DNA from: Caldilineales bacterium
GTDB lineage: Bacteria; Chloroflexota; Anaerolineae; JAAEKA01
DNA length: 36,767 bases
Direction: 5' to 3'
Assembly: GCA_025055015.1 (NCBI GenBank)
Contig: JANWYQ010000124.1
Span: 1-36,767 of the forward strand
Shown here: in pieces, positions 31,878 to 36,767 of the stretch
How positions within the stretch are numbered: the first letter of the stretch is position 1
How the letters are laid out: each line of letters opens with the position of its first letter
Made by a program: the position numbers and the translations under genes
Notes under the pieces: generated by a model
Seen by the model: only the letters and a program-made list of their open reading frames with translations
Database searches by the model: none
What the model was told of the DNA's origin: nothing

Positions 31878-32459
31878 ATGTCGGCCATCCCAGGCTACAC
31901 CTACGGCTCCACCACAGCCCGGTCCCCCCTCACGCCGGAGGAGTTCGAGAACCTGAAGCAGGCGGTGCTGTTCGGCCCTGAGGACGAGCGGGCCCTGCGC
32001 GCTGCCGGCCAGGTGCTAGCCGACCAGATCGAGGACGTGCTCGACCTGTGGTACGGCTTCGTTGGCTCCCACCCCCACTTGGTGTACTACTTCACCGACG
32101 GTCGGGGCAACGCCGATGCGAACTATCTGATGGCAGTGCGCAAGCGCTTCGGCCAGTGGATCCTGGACCTGTGCAACCGTCCCTTCGACCAGGACTGGCT
32201 GAACTACCAGCAGGAGATCGGTCTGCGCCACCACCGCTCCAAGAAGAACCAGACGGACGGTGCGGCCTCGGTGCCCAACGTTCACCATCGCTACATGACA
32301 GCCTTCATCTACCCGATCACTGCCACCATCAAGCCCTTCCTGGCCAAAAAGGGCCACAGTGCCGAGGAGGTGGAGCGGATGCACCAGGCCTGGTTCAAGG
32401 CAGTGGTGCTGTCGGTGGCGCTTTGGAGCGCGCCCTACGTCAAAGAGGGCGACTTCTAG
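31878..32459 (+). CDS. Protoglobin-family heme protein
   Basis: MSAIPGYTYGSTTARSPLTPEEFENLKQAVLFGPEDERALRAAG..YFTDGRGNADANYLMAVRKRFGQWILDLCNRPFDQDWLNYQQEIGLRHHRSKKN..HHRYMTAFIYPI. Confidence 0.9.
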   Translation: MSAIPGYTYGSTTARSPLTPEEFENLKQAVLFGPEDERALRAAGQVLADQIEDVLDLWYGFVGSHPHLVYYFTDGRGNADANYLMAVRKRFGQWILDLCNRPFDQDWLNYQQEIGLRHHRSKKNQTDGAASVPNVHHRYMTAFIYPITATIKPFLAKKGHSAEEVERMHQAWFKAVVLSVALWSAPYVKEGDF

Positions 32460-32609
32460 CCTGCGGCGCTGAGCTGCCGCTGCGGCAAAAGCACCGCGGA
32501 CCAGCGGGGAGCCGGCGCAGTTGGTGCGTCTGAGGTCAGCGCAGACGCGGCCAGTTTCGCCGCTCTCCTCCGTTGATGGAAGCGCCGCTCGCGCGTCCTT
32601 CCCGTTTCC

Positions 32610-33455
32610 TCAGAAGCGCGCCGTCCACGCCGCAGCGCCGTAGACCTCACGCTGCAGCCTCTCGGCCGTGGCCAGCTCGGCGGCAGTGAGCTCCCCCGGC
32701 GCCAAGTGGATGTTTAGCGCCTCTGCAAAGCCCGCGGCCAACGCCTCGGCTGCCTCCTCGAAGGATACGACACGGCCCAGTGCAGCCTCCACCGTGGCGG
32801 CGCGCTGGGCCAGCGCGGCCCGCTGGCTAGCCCGCTCCGCCTCGTCGGCAAAGGCGATCACCTCCACCAGCCGCGTGATGTCGCCCACCAGAGGCAGCGC
32901 GCCGTGCTGCAGCACCCACCCCTGCCGCCGGCTCTGCGCGCTGCCGATCAGCTTCTGCGGCAGCGCGCCGTCTCGGCTGGACGCCGCCAGGATAATCTCG
33001 TAGGCGCTGGGCACCTCAAAGCACACGGGGCCGGCCTCGTTGGGGCTGCGAGAGACAGGCGGGGCCTTGGTGGCGCTCAGGCCCAGTCGAGCCAATCCTG
33101 CCAGCAGCCCCTGGCTCAGCCGCAGGTAGCTGTCCAGCACCGCGCCGGACAGGATGGGGTTGTCCTGGGGCCCGACCACGGCGTAGGTCAGCTCATCGGT
33201 GTGGAGGATGGCGCGGCCGCCCGTGGGCCGGCGCACCACGTCGTAGCCGAGGGCAGCGCAGCGGGCCAGGTCAATGTCGGCCAGGGGCTGGTGGCGGCCC
33301 AGGGAGACGCATGGGGGCTGCCACCGGTAGAAACGCAGGGTAGGCGGCGCCTCTCCGCGGCCGGCGTGGACCGCCATGGCCTCGTCCACGGCCATGTTCC
33401 ACGCGCCGGGCGCAGGCGGGGTGATGATCAGTCGCCAGGTTGGGTGGTGGGTCAT
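32610..33455 (-). CDS. Lipoate-protein ligase A / octanoyltransferase LipM-like (BPL_LplA_LipB fold)
   Basis: PGAWNMAVDEAMAVHAGRGEAPPTLRFYRWQPPCVSLGRHQ..DVVRRPTGGRAILHTDELTYAVV..KLIGSAQSRRQGWVLQHGALPL. Confidence 0.92.
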   Translation of the reverse strand: MTHHPTWRLIITPPAPGAWNMAVDEAMAVHAGRGEAPPTLRFYRWQPPCVSLGRHQPLADIDLARCAALGYDVVRRPTGGRAILHTDELTYAVVGPQDNPILSGAVLDSYLRLSQGLLAGLARLGLSATKAPPVSRSPNEAGPVCFEVPSAYEIILAASSRDGALPQKLIGSAQSRRQGWVLQHGALPLVGDITRLVEVIAFADEAERASQRAALAQRAATVEAALGRVVSFEEAAEALAAGFAEALNIHLAPGELTAAELATAERLQREVYGAAAWTARF

Positions 33456-33467
33456 GGTGTTATTCGA

Positions 33468-33502
33468 CAGACTGGTCCAGTCTTTGAGACTGGACCAGTC
33501 TG
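33468..33502. promoter_or_regulatory. Nested palindrome: perfect 16-bp inverted repeat whose arms are themselves palindromic, before lipoate ligase
   Basis: CAGACTGGTCCAGTCT-ttg-AGACTGGACCAGTCTG, between a minus-strand TATAAT (near 33511-33516) and the start codon at 33455. Confidence 0.8.
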
Positions 33503-33568
33503 GTCTGTCTAGCGAAGCGCATTATACCACATCCACCCCACTTGTAGAGCCGAAAACCAAGAGGAGCG

Positions 33569-35182
33569 CTACAGCGTGAACACTTTGGTTAGCACCCTGG
33601 TAAAGCCGGTGGCGTGTTCGATCACCTCATAGGCATAGCCCTGCGACTCCAGATAGGCGGCCCAGCGCGGGTTGACCACCGTCTCCAGTGCCACTCGCGC
33701 CGAGCGGGCGCCGGCCTGCCGCGCTGCCTGGATGGCCGCCTGTTCGAAGGCCGCGTGCATCAGCCGCCCCTGACCGGCCACCCGGCCCACGTTGACGATA
33801 GCACCGCGGCTGACCACGAGCTCGGCACCCTCGCGCATGGCGACGCGCACGCTGCCAAAACCTACCCCCTCCACGGTAATGGCCTCGGTCGCGCCGGTGC
33901 GCAGCAAGCGCAAGAAGAACGTCGTCAACGTGCTCTGGGCCCGACCCAGCACGCCGGCGGCAGCGGTTGCGCCCGCCCTGCCCGCCGCAGCCCGGCCGCC
34001 GGCTGCCCGAGCGCCGCCTCCCGCCAGCCCGCCCACCAACGAGCTGAGGATGATGATCCACTGCAGGGCTTCCAGGATCTCGATGGCTCCCTGCGCCATC
34101 TCGTCGAAGCGGCGCACGTACTCCGCCTCGGCCTCGCGCAGGGCCTGACACAGACGAGGCGCGGTGATGGTGTTGACCTCAGTTGGCACGATGCGGCCGT
34201 TGGGGTGATGGGTAAAGCGAATGGTGCGGCTCAGCTGTTCCACCACCTGTCCCACGGTCGCGCCTGGGGGTGTTCGCGCTTCACGGCCACGGGGAAGGAA
34301 GCGAACAGAGCCCGTGCCCAAACTGGGGGGTGTCGAGGTCACGGGCACGTGGACGCTGCGCGGGGTGCGGTAATCAACAGCCTCGAAGGGCGCTTCGATT
34401 TGATCCGGCACCAGCCCCAACCGGATCTGCGAGCCGTCGCTGTAGTGGAGGATGGCCAGCTCGGCGCTGAAGAACTCGATCCGCTGGATGCCGTTCTCGA
34501 AGTAAGTGGGGTCGGCCATGATCTGCTCGACCGGCGTGTTGGGGAGCTGGTCCTCGGCGATGTCGCGCTGCACCATGGGGGTCCCAGCCTGGCTCTGCTG
34601 CACCACGTGGGTCAGCTCGTGGGCGAGAAGGCGCTGGCCCTCGGCCGTGTGCGGCGCGTATTGGCCCTCGGCGAAGACGATGTCGTGTCCAACGGTATAG
34701 GCCCTGGCGTGGATCGCAGCGGCCGACTGCGCGGCTGTGGTGTCGGTGTGGACCCGCACGTCGCCGAAGTCCTGCCCAAAGCGCGGCTCCAACGCCTGCC
34801 GCGCCCTCGCCTCCAACGGTTGACCGGGCGATTGCAGCGCCTGCTGCACAAGAGGCGCTACGACCGATCCGCCAGCAACCGTACTGTCAGCTGTCAGATC
34901 TGGGGACGACACGACACCTGCTGTTGCCGGGTTTTCTCCTGTGTGCACAATGAGTTCCGCCATGCGATCGGCCTGCTGCTCGTAGACGTCGCCAGGACGG
35001 CTCACACGGAGCTTCGGCTGTAACAACAAGGCGGCACGGCCGGCAGGAGGAGAAGAGCCAACCTGCTGAACCCATAGAGGTTGCTGGAGTGAATGCCGGC
35101 CTCGTGAGGACGCCGGTTGAGGCTGCTCGGCAGAGGTATCCGTGCTGCGACCGAGTGGGGTTTTTCGCTGGTGCACGTGCAT
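33569..35182 (-). CDS. DUF4157 (eCIS-core) domain protein with variable, possibly toxin/effector, C-terminal region
   Basis: LQPKLRVSRPGDVYEQQADRMAELI..ARQALEPRFGQDFGDVRVHTDTTAAQSAAAIHARAYTVGHDIVFAEGQYAPHTAEGQRLLAHELTHVVQQ. Start chosen at MHVHQRK. Confidence 0.9.
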   Translation of the reverse strand: MHVHQRKTPLGRSTDTSAEQPQPASSRGRHSLQQPLWVQQVGSSPPAGRAALLLQPKLRVSRPGDVYEQQADRMAELIVHTGENPATAGVVSSPDLTADSTVAGGSVVAPLVQQALQSPGQPLEARARQALEPRFGQDFGDVRVHTDTTAAQSAAAIHARAYTVGHDIVFAEGQYAPHTAEGQRLLAHELTHVVQQSQAGTPMVQRDIAEDQLPNTPVEQIMADPTYFENGIQRIEFFSAELAILHYSDGSQIRLGLVPDQIEAPFEAVDYRTPRSVHVPVTSTPPSLGTGSVRFLPRGREARTPPGATVGQVVEQLSRTIRFTHHPNGRIVPTEVNTITAPRLCQALREAEAEYVRRFDEMAQGAIEILEALQWIIILSSLVGGLAGGGARAAGGRAAAGRAGATAAAGVLGRAQSTLTTFFLRLLRTGATEAITVEGVGFGSVRVAMREGAELVVSRGAIVNVGRVAGQGRLMHAAFEQAAIQAARQAGARSARVALETVVNPRWAAYLESQGYAYEVIEHATGFTRVLTKVFTL

Positions 35183-35202
35183 AGCATGAAAATCCGTTTG
35201 TC

Positions 35203-36767
35203 TCACAGACCTCGCAAAGGATCGGTGACTTGGCTGGTCTGAGCCTGGGCAGCCCGGGCCCGTAGCGTGGCGTTGGAGCCTTGCGCGGTACAACTGAAGT
35301 TGCCGCCGTTCAACACGACGATGTGGCTCATATAGGCCGGCGTTGGCGCAAAGACCACCTGCAAGCCAGGCCCGCCATGGCTGCTGGAGAGAGCAGCGTA
35401 GCGTCGTGTCGCCACATCGCTGATGGCGCCGCTGAGAGCCGCAGCCGCGCGTGGAATGTTGCCGGTCCACTGCACGGCTGCCCAACGTCGAATCGCCTGG
35501 TTCCTGTGCGCGTGCATGACCAACAAATAGATGCTCTCCGGGCTGGTCGCACTCTGCACGGGCAAGACCCAGCCCAGGTTCAGATAGAAGCGCAGCGCAG
35601 CGTTGCTGTGGCTCAGTTTGGCGCTGACGGCCTGTATGAAGGGATCAACAGGCGCCAACTGGGTGCGCAAAGCTTGTTGCAACGATTGGAGCTCTTGCTG
35701 CAGTTGCGCAGTCGTCACAGAGGTTCCCGATGGGGGAGCTGCGGGAGGGCCCGCGGTTGGGGCCGAAGGAGACGGCACAAGAGAGGTAGCCGCTCCTGCC
35801 GTCGCCGGTGTCACCTGCTGGCGAAGCGCTGCCAGCTCTTGTTGGAGTGCCTGGAGATCCGTCTGGTCCGGCGTCGCCTGGCTTTGCAGGGCCTGAAGAC
35901 GGCCCTCCGCCTGTACCAATCGCTGCGCAAGAGGCTGTTTTTGCTGGAGCGCCCTGATCTGGGCAGCGTTCGGACGCGCGCTGGCAGGCACCTCGAACAC
36001 ATCGGCCAGACGCTGCAGCACTTGCGCAAACGAAGCGGTGCTAAGATCGCCCAGTCGAGACTCCATCTGCAGGGCCGGTAGACTCGATCTCCAGTCCATA
36101 GCGACAAAGGCCTCGGAACCGGCAGCAAAGAGTCTGGTCCAAAAAGCCAGTTGGGTGCCAGCACCGGAAAGATCGGACCAGGCCTGAATGGCCGTCTGCA
36201 CATCGCTTCCGGTTAGCGTGTCCGTTCCCATGCTGAAGCCAGAGCTGGCCGTGCTATCGATGGCGGCTTCGTCGGCCAGGGCTTGGAAGCCGAAAGACGG
36301 GAAGCTTTGGAACCACTCTGGCGCTGTGACCGTTGGCAGATCGCCGCTGCGGCCGAAGAAACACTGCACGCCGCGCAGATAGTCAGGGTTCTGACCCACC
36401 CGACATCCGCGGATGTCAATGGTGCTTCGGCTGTTGAAACGCGCCTTCACTGCGGTCAATTTGCCGCGCAGCCCACCCCCTATCGCGGTACTGGCCGCGC
36501 TCAGGTCCTGCAGCGTCTCGGCCGGCAAGGTGATGCTGGCGTTGGCCCAGCCTAGGTCGGACAGTGTCAAGCCGGCGATGGCACTTAAGAGGGCCTGGAC
36601 GTGTTGCGCCGTGATCGTCGCGCCAGCGGGCCCAGGCGGGCCGGCAGGGGCAGCCGTCCCACCACTCGCCGTGATGCGCCCGCTCAAATCCGTCAGAATG
36701 GTAGCCATGGCCGTGCTCAGGGTAGCGCGCTGAGCTGGCGATAAGGCCACAGCCGGGGCACCGCCGC
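35203..36767 (-). CDS. Uncharacterised protein upstream of the DUF4157 gene, N-terminus probably outside the window
   Basis: Open frame through the window end (GTG at 36750 is only the last in-window start); IDIRGCRVGQNPDYLRGVQCFFGR motif, coiled-coil region, Cys-containing C-terminal domain. Confidence 0.75.
   Translation of the reverse strand, partial: GGAPAVALSPAQRATLSTAMATILTDLSGRITASGGTAAPAGPPGPAGATITAQHVQALLSAIAGLTLSDLGWANASITLPAETLQDLSAASTAIGGGLRGKLTAVKARFNSRSTIDIRGCRVGQNPDYLRGVQCFFGRSGDLPTVTAPEWFQSFPSFGFQALADEAAIDSTASSGFSMGTDTLTGSDVQTAIQAWSDLSGAGTQLAFWTRLFAAGSEAFVAMDWRSSLPALQMESRLGDLSTASFAQVLQRLADVFEVPASARPNAAQIRALQQKQPLAQRLVQAEGRLQALQSQATPDQTDLQALQQELAALRQQVTPATAGAATSLVPSPSAPTAGPPAAPPSGTSVTTAQLQQELQSLQQALRTQLAPVDPFIQAVSAKLSHSNAALRFYLNLGWVLPVQSATSPESIYLLVMHAHRNQAIRRWAAVQWTGNIPRAAAALSGAISDVATRRYAALSSSHGGPGLQVVFAPTPAYMSHIVVLNGGNFSCTAQGSNATLRARAAQAQTSQVTDPLRGL

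Overview
High-GC bacterial chromosomal window whose gene content resembles Chloroflexota; this is inferred from gene content only, with no rRNA or phylogeny. It is mostly densely packed housekeeping and envelope genes. Supported features, left to right: a truncated Rpn/PD-(D/E)XK nuclease; tRNA-Gln(CTG) and tRNA-Val(CAC), each followed by a hairpin; a minus-strand envelope operon (GT4, GT9, WecG/TagA, HldA-like kinase, HldC-like adenylyltransferase, MurJ); pyrimidine-nucleoside phosphorylase; CoaBC; PPK2 plus an SH3/YkuD L,D-transpeptidase; an M14 carboxypeptidase; an SH3 protein coupled to LigA; an undescribed two-gene pair with possible winged-helix and Cys motifs (20766-22796); TlyA; a UbiA-family prenyltransferase; a PHP + AlbA_2/Schlafen-like fusion with a long structured leader; a HyaD-like hydrogenase maturation protease coupled to an unknown protein; a DUF3054 protein; a MarR(Cys-cluster)/glutaredoxin-like/protoglobin operon; a lipoate ligase with a striking nested-palindrome 5' element; and, at the right edge, a DUF4157 (eCIS-core) protein with an unknown partner. 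The best candidates for new biology are the 20766-22796 pair, the PHP-AlbA_2 fusion, the right-edge DUF4157 locus, the MarR/protoglobin operon and the nested palindrome before the lipoate ligase. No CRISPR array, rRNA or intact transposon was seen.
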